Assembly: GCA_965197635.1 (NCBI GenBank)
Contig: OZ240218.1
Coordinates: forward strand, 186,001-250,000
Direction: 5' to 3'
Source of the DNA: Bin87 sp965197635
Lineage (GTDB): Bacteria > Chloroflexota > Dehalococcoidia > Lucifugimonadales > UBA3495
DNA length: 64,000 bases
Under the pieces are notes generated by a model. The model ran no database searches. It had not been told where the DNA came from and saw only the letters and a program-made list of their open reading frames with translations. A program made the translations under genes and the position numbers. Below, in pieces: positions 17,748-26,536 of this stretch (its first letter is position 1; each line of letters opens with the position of its first letter).

Positions 17748-17829
17748 CGGCACCGCTTACGTCGCCGGCGTGAGCCGGCCACATGGTTACCCATACCGGA
17801 CGCAGTCAGTAGTGGAGTGATGCAGCGAG

Positions 17830-18372
17830 ATGCGTGAACTGGTAATCGACAGCATCCGGATCAGCCAGATGAACTACCAGCGGGTGGTGGTGCTCAAAGA
17901 AATGGAGACCAGCCTGTTCCTCCTCATCTGGATCGGGCCCACCGAGGCGGAAGCCATCGCGGTCAAAATGCAGGGTATGTCCGTTCCGCGCCCGCTGACG
18001 CACGATTTGCTGGTTGATCTGGTCAAGTCGGTTGGTGGATCTTTTGAGCATATTTTGGTCAACGACCTGCAGAACGAAACGTTTTATGCCAAGATCGTCA
18101 TCAGGATCGGAGATCAAACCCACGAGATCGACTCCCGCCCCAGCGACGCCATGGCAGTGGCGGTTCGCGCGGAAGTCCCCATTTACGTCGCAGACCAGGT
18201 GATGGAAAAGGCCGGCATTTCCATGGATCAGGAGACGGGCCAGCCGGTGTCGGGGCAGGCCGAGGGCGACGAATCCGAGCGGGCCGAAGTCACTGAGGAA
18301 GAGCTACAGGGGCTGTCCGCGTTCACGGACTTGATCAATGAGCTGGATATGGAAGACTTCGAGCGCAGGTAA
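17830..18372 (+). CDS. Bifunctional nuclease domain (DUF151/BFN) protein
   Basis: 180 residues. The N-terminal 130 residues are the DUF151 domain: LLIWIGPTEAEAIAVKMQG, PLTHDLLVDLV and HEIDSRPSDAMAVAVRAEVPI. The acidic C-terminus (EEELQGLSAFTDLINELDM) resembles the tail found in many bacterial members. Members have been linked to nuclease activity and stress response, but the biochemical role here is inferred only from the family. Its own promoter precedes it and a terminator follows. Confidence 0.9.
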   Translation: MRELVIDSIRISQMNYQRVVVLKEMETSLFLLIWIGPTEAEAIAVKMQGMSVPRPLTHDLLVDLVKSVGGSFEHILVNDLQNETFYAKIVIRIGDQTHEIDSRPSDAMAVAVRAEVPIYVADQVMEKAGISMDQETGQPVSGQAEGDESERAEVTEEELQGLSAFTDLINELDMEDFERR

Positions 18373-18409
18373 GTCCGGTTGATGCTGCTCACCACGCATT
18401 CCACGAATC

Positions 18410-18441
18410 AAGCCCTACCCCGATTCCGGTGGGGCTTTTTC
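18410..18441 (+). terminator. Rho-independent terminator
   Basis: AAGCCCTACC and GGTGGGGCTT pair over 10 bp (one G-T) around CCGATTCC, followed by TTTTT. It separates the DUF151 gene from the ATP synthase promoter. Confidence 0.8.
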
Positions 18442-18475
18442 GTAACTGTGGTTACGGTTTCCGCCGCTGCGCCAA

Positions 18476-18504
18476 TTGACACGTCATATTGCGAATGCTA
18501 ATAT
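18476..18504 (+). promoter_or_regulatory. Strong sigma-70 promoter of the ATP synthase operon
   Basis: TTGACA (18476-18481), exactly 17 bp, then TAATAT (18499-18504). This is the best promoter match in the window and stands 22 bp before the first ATG of the operon. Confidence 0.8.
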
Positions 18505-18525
18505 GCCTGCCGTTTGGAATCGGAT

Positions 18526-18801
18526 ATGCCGCAGTGGTTGATTATCGCCCTGCGGCTGACTGGTCTAGGCTGGTACGTAGCGCTCTGCATCGTACTGGGC
18601 ATCCTGGGAGGCTTATGGCTGGGGAAACTCACCGGCCAGGTGGCGATCCTGGTGCTCGTAGGAACGATCCTGGGCAGCGTAATCGCATTCTACGGGGTTT
18701 ACCGCATGGTGCTCCCAGCAATTTACGGATCCAAACCAGCCCGGCGCGCGCCAGCGCCGGACCGCCAGGAAACTGACCAAGGAGGCGACCGGCAGTCGTG
18801 A
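18526..18801 (+). CDS. AtpZ/AtpI family ATP synthase accessory membrane protein
   Basis: 91 residues from ATG 18526. Two membrane segments (ALRLTGLGWYVALCIVLGI and AILVLVGTILGSVIAFYGVY) with LGGLWLGKLTG between them, the usual AtpZ/AtpI pattern for a c-ring assembly or ion-transport helper. Its last codons overlap the GTG of atpB by 4 bp, so translation is coupled. First gene of the operon. Confidence 0.8.
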   Translation: MPQWLIIALRLTGLGWYVALCIVLGILGGLWLGKLTGQVAILVLVGTILGSVIAFYGVYRMVLPAIYGSKPARRAPAPDRQETDQGGDRQS

Positions 18802-19841
18802 CGCGCAAACGGGCATTCATGCTTTTCGGCATCGGCATGGCCGTGCTCCTCGTCGTCGGCTTTGTCGTCGGCGCCGTTGGCTCCCGGATGTTCGGTCTGG
18901 ACGGGCCGTTCGTTTCCCAGCCTGAAATCCACCTGCCGCCGCAACCGGTTTTCCCGGACACCGCCCGCAACACTGCGCTGGGCTATGGTCATGTCGAGGA
19001 AAAAACGGATGATCACGGCGAAGCGAAAACGGAGCCGGCTGACTCACACGGCGACGACCAGGGCAAGGACGACCACGCCAAAGAGGAAGAGCATCACGGC
19101 GAACCCATGGGCCTGATGCAGTTTGCCGTTACCAATACCCTGCTGTCAGCGTGGCTCGCCAGTATCCTGATGCTGGTCCTGTTCATCGGCGCCGGGCGCA
19201 AGCCCAAGCTGGTTCCCACCCGTTTGCAGGCCATCGTAGAGATAATGTTTGAAGCGGTACTGAACTTCTCCAGTTCGGTACTGGGGCCGGAGATGGGCCG
19301 GAAGGCATTCCCGGTGGTTGCCACGATTTTCTTCTTCGTGCTATTCAACGCCTGGCTGGCGATTTTCCTGATCCCCATCTACCAGGCCATTGGCTTCGGA
19401 ATCCACGGCGCGGAAGGTTTCGCCCTCAAGGCGCACCTGTTGCGCCCGGCGGGCACCGACGTAAACATGCCCCTGGCCCTGGCTCTCATCTCCTTCGTTT
19501 TCGTGGAGTATTGGGGCTTCCGGGCGCACAGCTTCGGCTACCTCAAGAAGTTCTTCGCCTTCGGAGAGCTTCGCAAAGGCCCCGCCGGTCTGATCGGGGT
19601 TTTTGTCGGTATCCTGGAACTCCTGTCCGAACTGGTGCGGATTGTGTCCTTTACCTTCCGTCTTTTCGGCAATATGACCGCCGGCGAAATCCTGGTGGTG
19701 ATGATCACTTTCCTGGTGCCCTTCGTGGCAACTCAGTTCGTCTTCGGACTGGAGCTGCTGGTGGGTCTGGTGCAATCGGTCATCTTCGCCGGTCTGACGC
19801 TGGTGTTCCTGTCCGTGGCCGTCAGCCACGAGGAGCATTAA
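18798..19841 (+). CDS. atpB: F-type ATP synthase subunit a
   Basis: 347 residues, longer than the usual 230-280. The proton-channel helix carries the essential Arg in FTFRLFGNMTAGE. Other segments: VEIMFEAVLNF, FFFVLFNAWLAIFLIP. After one N-terminal membrane segment comes an unusual stretch (about 65-102) made of His, Asp, Glu and Lys (HVEEKTDD, DDHAKEEEHHGE), predicted outside the membrane. The start is GTG 18798, overlapping the previous gene. A CCGCGG hairpin (19842-19857) directly follows the stop, before atpE. Confidence 0.95.
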   Translation: MTRKRAFMLFGIGMAVLLVVGFVVGAVGSRMFGLDGPFVSQPEIHLPPQPVFPDTARNTALGYGHVEEKTDDHGEAKTEPADSHGDDQGKDDHAKEEEHHGEPMGLMQFAVTNTLLSAWLASILMLVLFIGAGRKPKLVPTRLQAIVEIMFEAVLNFSSSVLGPEMGRKAFPVVATIFFFVLFNAWLAIFLIPIYQAIGFGIHGAEGFALKAHLLRPAGTDVNMPLALALISFVFVEYWGFRAHSFGYLKKFFAFGELRKGPAGLIGVFVGILELLSELVRIVSFTFRLFGNMTAGEILVVMITFLVPFVATQFVFGLELLVGLVQSVIFAGLTLVFLSVAVSHEEH

Positions 19842-19942
19842 CCGCGGCGGGCCGCGGCTAATCCAATGGGCATACGTCCTCGCTAACGAATGCGAGGCGC
19901 GCAAAAAACCAGGCCATCCTTTGAACCGGAGGATTTTCAACA

Positions 19943-20227
19943 ATGGCAATTGACCTCTCAATGTTTGCGATGTTGCTGTCGGTAGGCGCACAGGGCATTA
20001 CGGAAGAAGGCGCCAAGCTGCTGGCGGCCGGACTGGCCATCGGTCTTGGCGTGGTCGGCCCTGGCATCGGCATCGGCATCCTGGGCGCCGGCGCGATGAA
20101 CGCCATCGGCCGCAATCCCGACGCCGCCGGCGCCATCACCACCAACATGATCCTCGCCATCGCCTTCGCTGAAGCGCTGGGCATCTATTCGCTGATCGTC
20201 GCCGTCATCCTGCTCTTCGTGGTGTAG
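19943..20227 (+). CDS. atpE: F-type ATP synthase subunit c
   Basis: 94 residues. Two hairpin helices: GLAIGLGVVGPGIGIGILG and ILAIAFAEALGIYSLIVAVI, with the polar loop AIGRNPDA between. The ion-binding Glu is in FAEALGIY; Ala follows it where sodium-type rings have Ser/Thr, so proton coupling is likely. AACCGGAGGA before the ATG is a strong site in an A-rich context, fitting the high copy number of subunit c. A 100-bp gap after atpB holds a small hairpin. Confidence 0.95.
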   Translation: MAIDLSMFAMLLSVGAQGITEEGAKLLAAGLAIGLGVVGPGIGIGILGAGAMNAIGRNPDAAGAITTNMILAIAFAEALGIYSLIVAVILLFVV

Positions 20228-20231
20228 CAAC

Positions 20232-20735
20232 ATGGTAGAACTGGGATTAAACGTCCCTTCCCTGATCAGCTATCTGATTAACTACGTCATCCTGCTGATT
20301 CTGCTGGGGGCGCTGGCGTACCGGCCACTACTGAATGCTCTCGACAACCGTGTCGATAGCATCCGGGAGAGCCTGGCCGCCGCCGACCGCGCCCGCGAGG
20401 AAGCGGCCACGTCCCGCTCCGCCATCGAGGAGGAGTTGAACGAGGCCAGGCGGGAAGGCCAACGCCTGCTGGACCAGGCCCGCGAGGCCGCCGACCGTTT
20501 CCGCGAAGAGGAAATGGCCCGCGCCCGCCAGTCCGCCGAGGAGTTCTCAGAGCGCGCCCAGGCAGACATCGCCAGGGAGCGCGACGCGGCCATCGGCGAA
20601 GTGCGCGCGGCATTCGGCGACCTGGCGGTCTCGGCTGCGGAGCGGATCATCCGCCGCAGCATTGACCGGCAGACCCACCAGGAACTCATCGATCAGGTAC
20701 TGGCGGAAGGGGAACAGGCCTTGCGCCGCAACTGA
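20232..20735 (+). CDS. atpF: F-type ATP synthase subunit b
   Basis: 167 residues. One N-terminal membrane segment (LINYVILLILLGALAY), then a long charged helix (DRAREEAATSRSAIEEELN, EAADRFREEEMARARQSAEE) forming the peripheral stalk, and a C-terminus that contacts delta (VSAAERIIRRSIDRQTHQEL). Only 4 bp separate it from atpE. Confidence 0.95.
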   Translation: MVELGLNVPSLISYLINYVILLILLGALAYRPLLNALDNRVDSIRESLAAADRAREEAATSRSAIEEELNEARREGQRLLDQAREAADRFREEEMARARQSAEEFSERAQADIARERDAAIGEVRAAFGDLAVSAAERIIRRSIDRQTHQELIDQVLAEGEQALRRN

Positions 20736-20753
20736 TCCGTCCGTCTTCTCATT

Positions 20754-20788
20754 CCCGGATGGTCGCCGCGGGTGCGGCGATGACCGGG
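20754..20788 (+). other. Hairpin between atpF and atpH
   Basis: TCGCCGC and GCGGCGA form a 7-bp stem around GGGT, extended after an internal loop by CCCGG/CCGGG. It lies in the 126-bp gap, the largest before the inserted genes, and may be an mRNA processing or partial termination site that sets subunit ratios. Confidence 0.5.
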
Positions 20789-20861
20789 ATCCACTCTCGT
20801 TGGGACTGCCGGACTCCGGAAGCCCCGGCGGGGTTCATACCAAACAGGGAGGCAGCAAGCC

Positions 20862-21401
20862 GTGGCAAACCGTTTGTCGGGGCAGCGCTACGCCCAGGCC
20901 ATCTTCGAGTTGGCCGTGGAAAACGAACAACTGGAACAGTGGGACCAGGATCTGCGTCTGGCCGCCGACGTGCTGGGCGACGACGAGTTCGCGCTGTTTT
21001 TGAAACACGCCGAAGTGCCTCTGGAGCGCAAGACCGCCGCCATTGACGCGGTGCTCTCTGAAGCGCATCCGTTGGTGCGTAACCTGGTGTCCCTGATGGT
21101 CAACCGAGGTGGCGTGGACGTGATGCGGGACGTGCAGGAGGGCTATTCGCACCTCCTGGACGAGCGGCTGGGGCGTCAACGGGTTGAAGTCACGACGGCG
21201 GTTCCCCTGGAAGACGCCGAACTGCAACGAATTACCGATTTCGTGGCGCAATTGGTCGGTCGGGAAGTGGTATTGAGCACCCAGGTGGATGACACCATCA
21301 TCGGGGGTCTCATCATCCAGATCGGCGACCGGCTGCTGGATGGCAGCACCAGTTCCGCCCTGGAACGTATGCGTCAGACCGTGCGGGCACAGGCTGCCTG
21401 A
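20862..21401 (+). CDS. atpH: F-type ATP synthase subunit delta
   Basis: 179 residues from GTG 20862 (GGGAGGCAGCAAGCC upstream). Family signature at the N-terminus (LSGQRYAQAIFELAVEN) and C-terminus (IIGGLIIQIGDRLLDGSTSS). Connects the stalk to the F1 head. Confidence 0.93.
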   Translation: MANRLSGQRYAQAIFELAVENEQLEQWDQDLRLAADVLGDDEFALFLKHAEVPLERKTAAIDAVLSEAHPLVRNLVSLMVNRGGVDVMRDVQEGYSHLLDERLGRQRVEVTTAVPLEDAELQRITDFVAQLVGREVVLSTQVDDTIIGGLIIQIGDRLLDGSTSSALERMRQTVRAQAA

Positions 21402-21427
21402 CGAAACGACATTAAGGAGACTGGCCG

Positions 21428-22936
21428 ATGGCAGTCAGAGGACAGGAGATAGTATCTCTAATCAAGCGGCAAATCGAGGAGTTCGGCGGCGACCTGACCC
21501 TCGTGGACGTGGGCACCGTCGTCCAGGTTGGCGACGGTATCGCCAGCATCCAGGGCCTGCAGAGTGTCCGTTCCAACGAGTTGCTGGACTTCGGCAATGA
21601 CGTGCTGGGGCTGGCCCTGAACCTGGAAGCGGATATCGTCGGCGCGGCCATTTTGGGCGACCCCACCGCCGTCAAGGAAGGCGACCGCGTTCGCGCCACG
21701 GGTCAGATCATTGTAGTTCCCGTGGGCGACGCCCTGGTGGGGCGTGTAGTTGATCCCTTGGGCCGGCCGCTGGACGGCAAGGGTCCGGTAGCCACTGACC
21801 GAACCATGCCGGTGGAACGCACCGCTCCCAACGTGGTGGTCCGCAAGTCCGTCGATACCCCGGTGCAGACGGGTATCAAGGCTATCGACGCCATGATCCC
21901 CATCGGACGCGGCCAGCGCGAGCTGATTATCGGCGACCGCTCCACCGGCAAAACGGCCATCGCCATCGACACCATTATCAACCAGCGGGAAACCGACCTG
22001 ATCTGCATCTACGTGGCAATCGGCCAGAAGCAGGGCAAGGTGGCCCAGGTGGTGGGCATCCTGGAGGAATACGGCGCGATGGACCACACCATCGTGGTCA
22101 ACGCCGGTTCCGCAGACCCCGCCCCGTTGCAGTTCATCGCGCCTTACGCGGGCTGCGCCATGGGCGAAGCCTTCATGGAAGAGGGCAGGGACGTGCTCAT
22201 CGTTTACGACGACCTGACGAAGCACGCCTGGGCCTACCGGCAGATGTCGCTGCTGCTGCGCCGCCCGGCCGGCCGAGAAGCCTATCCCGGCGACGTGTTC
22301 TACCTGCACAGCCGCCTGCTGGAACGAGCGGCTCGCCTGGACGACGAGAACGGCGGCGGCTCTCTCACCGCGCTTCCGGTAATTGAAACCCAGGCTGGCG
22401 ACGTTTCCGCCTACATCCCCACCAACGTCATCTCCATTACCGACGGCCAGATTTACCTGGAGCCGGAGCTGTTCAACGTCGGCATCCGACCGGCGGTGAA
22501 CGTGGGTTTGTCGGTGTCCCGGGTGGGTGGCGCCGCCCAGACCCGCGCGGTGCGGCAGGTGGCGGGGCGTTTGCGGCTGGACCTGGCCCAGTATCGTGAG
22601 TTGGCGACCTTCGCCCAGTTCGGTACCGCCGACCTGGACGCCGCCACACGGGCCCAGTTGGCGCGAGGTCAGTTGGCCACCGAGGCGCTCAAGCAGGGGC
22701 AATACCAACCGCTCAACCTGGGCGACGAGGTGATCGTCCTGTTCGCCGTGAACTCCGGCCTGATGGAAGACGTGCCCCTGGAACGGGTTGGGGCGTTTGA
22801 AGAGCAAATGCTCCGCCATTTGAACGCTGCCCATCCCGAGCTCAGCCAGGCCATCCGCGAGTCGGGCAGCTTGCCCGATGAGCTCAGCCAGCAGTTGACC
22901 GCAGCCATCAACGACTTCAAGCCGACATTCCAGTAG
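21428..22936 (+). CDS. atpA: F-type ATP synthase subunit alpha
   Basis: 502 residues. The P-loop is GDRSTGKTAIAID (about 169-181), with Ser where most have Gln. Also RPAGREAYPGDVFYLHSRLLERAAR with the arginine-finger region and PTNVISITDGQIYLE. Full length and in frame, with AAGGAGA upstream. Non-catalytic nucleotide-binding subunit of F1. Confidence 0.97.
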   Translation: MAVRGQEIVSLIKRQIEEFGGDLTLVDVGTVVQVGDGIASIQGLQSVRSNELLDFGNDVLGLALNLEADIVGAAILGDPTAVKEGDRVRATGQIIVVPVGDALVGRVVDPLGRPLDGKGPVATDRTMPVERTAPNVVVRKSVDTPVQTGIKAIDAMIPIGRGQRELIIGDRSTGKTAIAIDTIINQRETDLICIYVAIGQKQGKVAQVVGILEEYGAMDHTIVVNAGSADPAPLQFIAPYAGCAMGEAFMEEGRDVLIVYDDLTKHAWAYRQMSLLLRRPAGREAYPGDVFYLHSRLLERAARLDDENGGGSLTALPVIETQAGDVSAYIPTNVISITDGQIYLEPELFNVGIRPAVNVGLSVSRVGGAAQTRAVRQVAGRLRLDLAQYRELATFAQFGTADLDAATRAQLARGQLATEALKQGQYQPLNLGDEVIVLFAVNSGLMEDVPLERVGAFEEQMLRHLNAAHPELSQAIRESGSLPDELSQQLTAAINDFKPTFQ

Positions 22937-22986
22937 GGGCGAGTGATCATTGGCTGAAACACGAACGGCAACAGCAGGGTTAAATT

Positions 22987-23850
22987 ATGCCCAGCGTTAG
23001 AGACATCAGGCGGCGCATCCGCAGCATCGAGAACACCGGCAAGGTAACGAACGCGATGTCGCTCATCGCGGCGTCCAAGATGCGCCGGGCGCAGTTGGCC
23101 GTTACCGACGGCCGGCCCTACTCCGACAAGATCCTTGAAGTAATCGCAACCCTGGCGGCCCAGCCGACCGGCGACTACGATGTGGTGCATCCGCTGTTGC
23201 AGGTGCGGCCCGTCAACAACGTGGGCATGGTGGTTATCACGCCGGACCGGGGTTTGGCTGGCGGTATGCACGCCAGCATCAACCGGCAGGTTGCCCGGTT
23301 CATCCTGGACAGCACACCCACAGTGCGGAGCATCGTGGTGGGTCGCAAGGGCCGCGACTTCATGGTGCGCTACACCGATACGGTCCAGGCCGTCTTCACT
23401 GATCTCAGTGACCGGGTGGCTCTGGCCGACACCACTGCCATCTCGCGACTGGTAATCGACGGATACACCGAAGGCGAGTTTGACGAGGTGCATCTGGCCT
23501 ACATGCGCTTTGTATCCACGGTGCAACAGGAACCGGTGATCCAACGCATCCTGCCGGTGGAGCCTGCCGAGCTGGAATCGGCGCAGCGGGTTGGCTACAT
23601 TTACGAGCCGGATCCGGCCACCGTGTTGAGCGCGCTGCTGCCTCAATTCGTCGAAATGCAGGTGTATCACGCCATCCTGGAAAGCATTGCCAGCGAACAA
23701 TCAGCCCGCATGGTCGCCATGCGCAACGCCACTGACAATGCCAATCAGCTGGCGTCGGACCTCACTCTCGTAATGAACAAGCTCCGCCAGGACAGCATCA
23801 CCAACGAGCTCCTGGACCTGGTGGGCGGCCAGATCGCGCTGGAGGGATGA
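22987..23850 (+). CDS. atpG: F-type ATP synthase subunit gamma
   Basis: 287 residues. Starts MPSVRDIRRRIRSIENTGKV, the conserved N-terminal helix; NVGMVVITPDRGLAGG and the C-terminal RMVAMRNATDNANQLASDL are also typical. It forms the rotating shaft. The downstream neighbour is not atpD, as usual, but two unrelated small genes. Confidence 0.95.
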   Translation: MPSVRDIRRRIRSIENTGKVTNAMSLIAASKMRRAQLAVTDGRPYSDKILEVIATLAAQPTGDYDVVHPLLQVRPVNNVGMVVITPDRGLAGGMHASINRQVARFILDSTPTVRSIVVGRKGRDFMVRYTDTVQAVFTDLSDRVALADTTAISRLVIDGYTEGEFDEVHLAYMRFVSTVQQEPVIQRILPVEPAELESAQRVGYIYEPDPATVLSALLPQFVEMQVYHAILESIASEQSARMVAMRNATDNANQLASDLTLVMNKLRQDSITNELLDLVGGQIALEG

Positions 23851-23874
23851 CGCTGGTTGGCAGAATAAACGCCG

Positions 23875-24276
23875 ATGTTGTCTTTTGGCGATATTCCTGC
23901 GGAGCTGTACCGATGGTTCCTACTCGCTTACGGGGTGACATCTGCCGGGCGTATCGCGGCGGAGGTCTATAAACAGATAGCCGTCCTGGGAACCGCTTGG
24001 TATGATGTTCCCACGCCAGTGCTCAACCTATTGGAACAGGGTTTCATCCAACACGCACTGCTGTCTCTTGCCCTGGCGGAGGGAATTAATATGGTTCTGG
24101 GAGCGCTTTTCAAGGACAAGGTTCGTCGCCAGACCAGAGAAGAAAGGGATCGGGCTTGGCGGGAATGGTTGCGTCGCAAAGCTGAGACCGAAGCCAATGG
24201 TGAGACTTTCGACGAGCCAAGCCCGGATGAACAACCCGAGGAACCGCGCCGCCGCTTCCTGTCTTACCGGCGCTAG
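23875..24276 (+). CDS. Membrane-associated hypothetical protein inserted in the ATP synthase operon
   Basis: 133 residues. The N-terminal half is hydrophobic (YRWFLLAYGVTSAGRIAAEV, ALLSLALAEGINMVLGALF); the C-terminal half is charged and ends in a WREW tail: AWREWLRRKAETEANGETF, then DEPSPDE. The same tail closes the proteins at 24308 and 31272. It lies 24 bp after atpG in the same direction, so it is transcribed with the ATP synthase genes. No known family; not an ATP synthase subunit I recognise. Confidence 0.7.
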   Translation: MLSFGDIPAELYRWFLLAYGVTSAGRIAAEVYKQIAVLGTAWYDVPTPVLNLLEQGFIQHALLSLALAEGINMVLGALFKDKVRRQTREERDRAWREWLRRKAETEANGETFDEPSPDEQPEEPRRRFLSYRR

Positions 24277-24307
24277 AGCGGCTTCAACTGAGTGGAGAGA
24301 TACTGCA

Positions 24308-24616
24308 ATGGTTCTCGGCGCAATGATGAAAGAAAAGGCCCGTCGCAAAGGCTTTCTTGAGGGCTGGGCCAAAACCAACGGCCAGTCTCCCGACAGCCCC
24401 TCCGCTTACGAGGCGCTGAGCGAGTGGCTAGAACGACGCGCCCTCATCGAGGGCTATAGTATGCCCAATAGCGCAAGGGCCCGTCGCGAAGGTAAGGCCG
24501 CCGGCAAGGCCGAAGCCAACCAGGTTTGGCGAGCTTGGCTGAACCGCCGCGCCGCCGCCCAATCTGCCGGCGAACTTTTCAACGAACTGCCCCCTGATGG
24601 CAAACCCCTGACCTGA
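24308..24616 (+). CDS. Small charged hypothetical protein with WREW-type tail, in ATP synthase operon
   Basis: 102 residues, no membrane segment. It begins MVLGAMMKEKARRKGFLEGW, echoing MVLGALFKDKVRR inside the previous protein, and ends VWRAWLNRRAAAQSAGELFN followed by ELPPDG. It therefore looks like a duplicated, shortened relative of the 23875 gene. GTGGAGAG stands before ATG 24308. Located 45 bp before atpD. Confidence 0.65.
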   Translation: MVLGAMMKEKARRKGFLEGWAKTNGQSPDSPSAYEALSEWLERRALIEGYSMPNSARARREGKAAGKAEANQVWRAWLNRRAAAQSAGELFNELPPDGKPLT

Positions 24617-24660
24617 TCCAACAGCCGCTTCCCGCGAGATATATCCGGAGGACTAACAAT

Positions 24661-26055
24661 ATGCCCGGAAAGATTGCCCAAGTTATCGGTACGGTGGTGG
24701 ACGTCGAATTTCCCGCCGACCAACTCCCCAACCTGTTCGACGCCCTCGAAGTGGACAACTCCGGCGAGCGATTAGTGCTGGAAGTACAGCAGCACATCGG
24801 CAACCACTGGGCGCGCTGCCTCGCCCTCGGCTCCACCGACGGGTTGGCCCGCGGCACCGAGGTTAACGACACCGGCGACAAGGTTGTCGTTCCGGTCGGC
24901 CCCGAAACCCTGGGCCGCCTCTTCGACGTCACCGGCACGCCCCTGGACAACCTGGGCGCCGTGGAGGCCGGCCAGTTCTGGCCCATCCACCGCGACCCGC
25001 CGGCCTTCGACGACCAGAACCCCACTGTAGAACTTCTGGAAACCGGCATCAAGGTTTTCGACCTGATTACCCCCTTCCCCAAGGGCGGCAAGGTGGGAGC
25101 CTACGGCGGCGCCGGCGTGGGCAAGACCGTCATCATCCAGGAACTCATCCGCAACATCGGCGCCGTTCACAGTGGTGTATCGGTGTTCGCCGGCGTGGGC
25201 GAGCGTTCCCGCGAGGGCAACGACCTGTGGCACGAAATGCAGGACTCGGGCGTGTTGGGCAGCACCGTGCTGGTGTTCGGCCAGATGAACGAAACGCCCG
25301 GCGTGCGCGCCCGCATCGGCCTTACCGGGCTGACCATGGCCGAGTACTTCCGGGAAGAGCAGAACCAGGACGTGCTCCTGTTCATCGACAACATCTATCG
25401 GTACATCCTCGCCGGTATGGAAGTGTCCGCGCTGTTGGGCCGGATGCCGTCCGCCGTCGGATACCAGCCCACGCTGAGCACTGAGATGGGCGCGCTCCAG
25501 GAGCGCATCACGTCCACCAAGAGCGGCAGCATCACGTCGTTCCAGGCCATCTACGTGCCCGCTGACGACTACACCGACCCCGGCATCGTCACCACCTTCG
25601 GCCACCTGGACGCGGTGGTGTCGTTGGAGCGCGCGCTGGCGGCGCAAGCCCTGTATCCGGCGGTGGACCCGCTGGCGTCGTTCGCACGTATTCTGGAACC
25701 GCGAATAGTGGGCGATGAGCACTACCGAGTGGCCCGTGGCGTGCAGCAAGTGCTCCAGCGATACCGGGACCTGCAGGACATCATCGCCATTCTGGGCATC
25801 GAAGAGCTGTCCGACGAGGACCGTCAAACCGTGTTCCGCGCTCGCAAGATCCAGCGCTTCCTCACCCAGCCTTTCTTTGTCGCCGAGACCTTCACCAACC
25901 AGCCCGGCAAGTACGTCGCCCTGCGCGATACGGTTCGGGGTTTCGCCGAAATTCTGGACGGCCAGCACGACGACCTGCCGGAGCAGGCTTTCTACATGGT
26001 CGGCACAATAGAAGAGGCTGTTGAGAAGGCTGAGCAGATGCAGGCTACGGCCTGA
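24661..26055 (+). CDS. atpD: F-type ATP synthase subunit beta
   Basis: 464 residues. P-loop GGAGVGKTVIIQELI (about 147-161), catalytic GVGERSREGNDLWHEM, DNIYRYILAGMEVSALLGRM and PADDYTDPG. Catalytic subunit of F1. ATCCGGAGG precedes ATG 24661. The usual LFIDNIFRF reads LFIDNIYRY. Confidence 0.97.
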   Translation: MPGKIAQVIGTVVDVEFPADQLPNLFDALEVDNSGERLVLEVQQHIGNHWARCLALGSTDGLARGTEVNDTGDKVVVPVGPETLGRLFDVTGTPLDNLGAVEAGQFWPIHRDPPAFDDQNPTVELLETGIKVFDLITPFPKGGKVGAYGGAGVGKTVIIQELIRNIGAVHSGVSVFAGVGERSREGNDLWHEMQDSGVLGSTVLVFGQMNETPGVRARIGLTGLTMAEYFREEQNQDVLLFIDNIYRYILAGMEVSALLGRMPSAVGYQPTLSTEMGALQERITSTKSGSITSFQAIYVPADDYTDPGIVTTFGHLDAVVSLERALAAQALYPAVDPLASFARILEPRIVGDEHYRVARGVQQVLQRYRDLQDIIAILGIEELSDEDRQTVFRARKIQRFLTQPFFVAETFTNQPGKYVALRDTVRGFAEILDGQHDDLPEQAFYMVGTIEEAVEKAEQMQATA

Positions 26056-26093
26056 TCCGTCTCTGCTAAAAGAACTACCAGGAGTTTTCGCGG

Positions 26094-26534
26094 ATGCCCA
26101 TGCAGTTGCAAATCATCACTGCCGAGCGCGAGGTTTTCTCGGGCGAAGTTGACGCTATGGTCGTTCCCGGCGTAGCCGGTCAGTTGGGCATCCTGCCCAA
26201 CCATGCTCCCTTGATGACGCTGTTGCAACCGGGCGAGTTGATGGTACGCGCCGGCGGGGAGGAGTCCTTCCTTGCGTTATCCGGCGGTTACATTGAAGTG
26301 TTAGGCAATCAGGTAATCATCCTGGCCGACGCCGCCGAAGACGTGGACGAGATCGACGAAGCGCGGGCGCAGGAAGCCATGGAACAGGCTCAGCAGCGCA
26401 TTTCCAACCGGGAATCCGACGTAGAATTGGAGCAAGCGGTAGCGTCGCTTCGCCGAGCGCAAGTTCGGGTAACCGTGGCTCGCCGCCGCCGGTCGGCTCC
26501 GCACCGCTCGATAGCGCAACGGCGACTGGAATAG
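26094..26534 (+). CDS. atpC: F-type ATP synthase subunit epsilon
   Basis: 146 residues. N-terminal beta-sandwich: LQIITAEREVFSGEVDAMVV, GQLGILPNHAPLMTLL, LALSGGYIEVLGNQVIILAD. The C-terminal helical hairpin is present with a basic end (ARRRRSAPHRS). Last gene of the operon, ending 2 bp from the converging rex stop. Confidence 0.94.
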   Translation: MPMQLQIITAEREVFSGEVDAMVVPGVAGQLGILPNHAPLMTLLQPGELMVRAGGEESFLALSGGYIEVLGNQVIILADAAEDVDEIDEARAQEAMEQAQQRISNRESDVELEQAVASLRRAQVRVTVARRRRSAPHRSIAQRRLE

Positions 26535-26536
26535 TT

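Noticed and set aside
17614..17829. tRNA or other RNA gene in the gap before the DUF151 gene
   Set aside because: No cloverleaf can be formed; only a promoter and a small inverted repeat are present.
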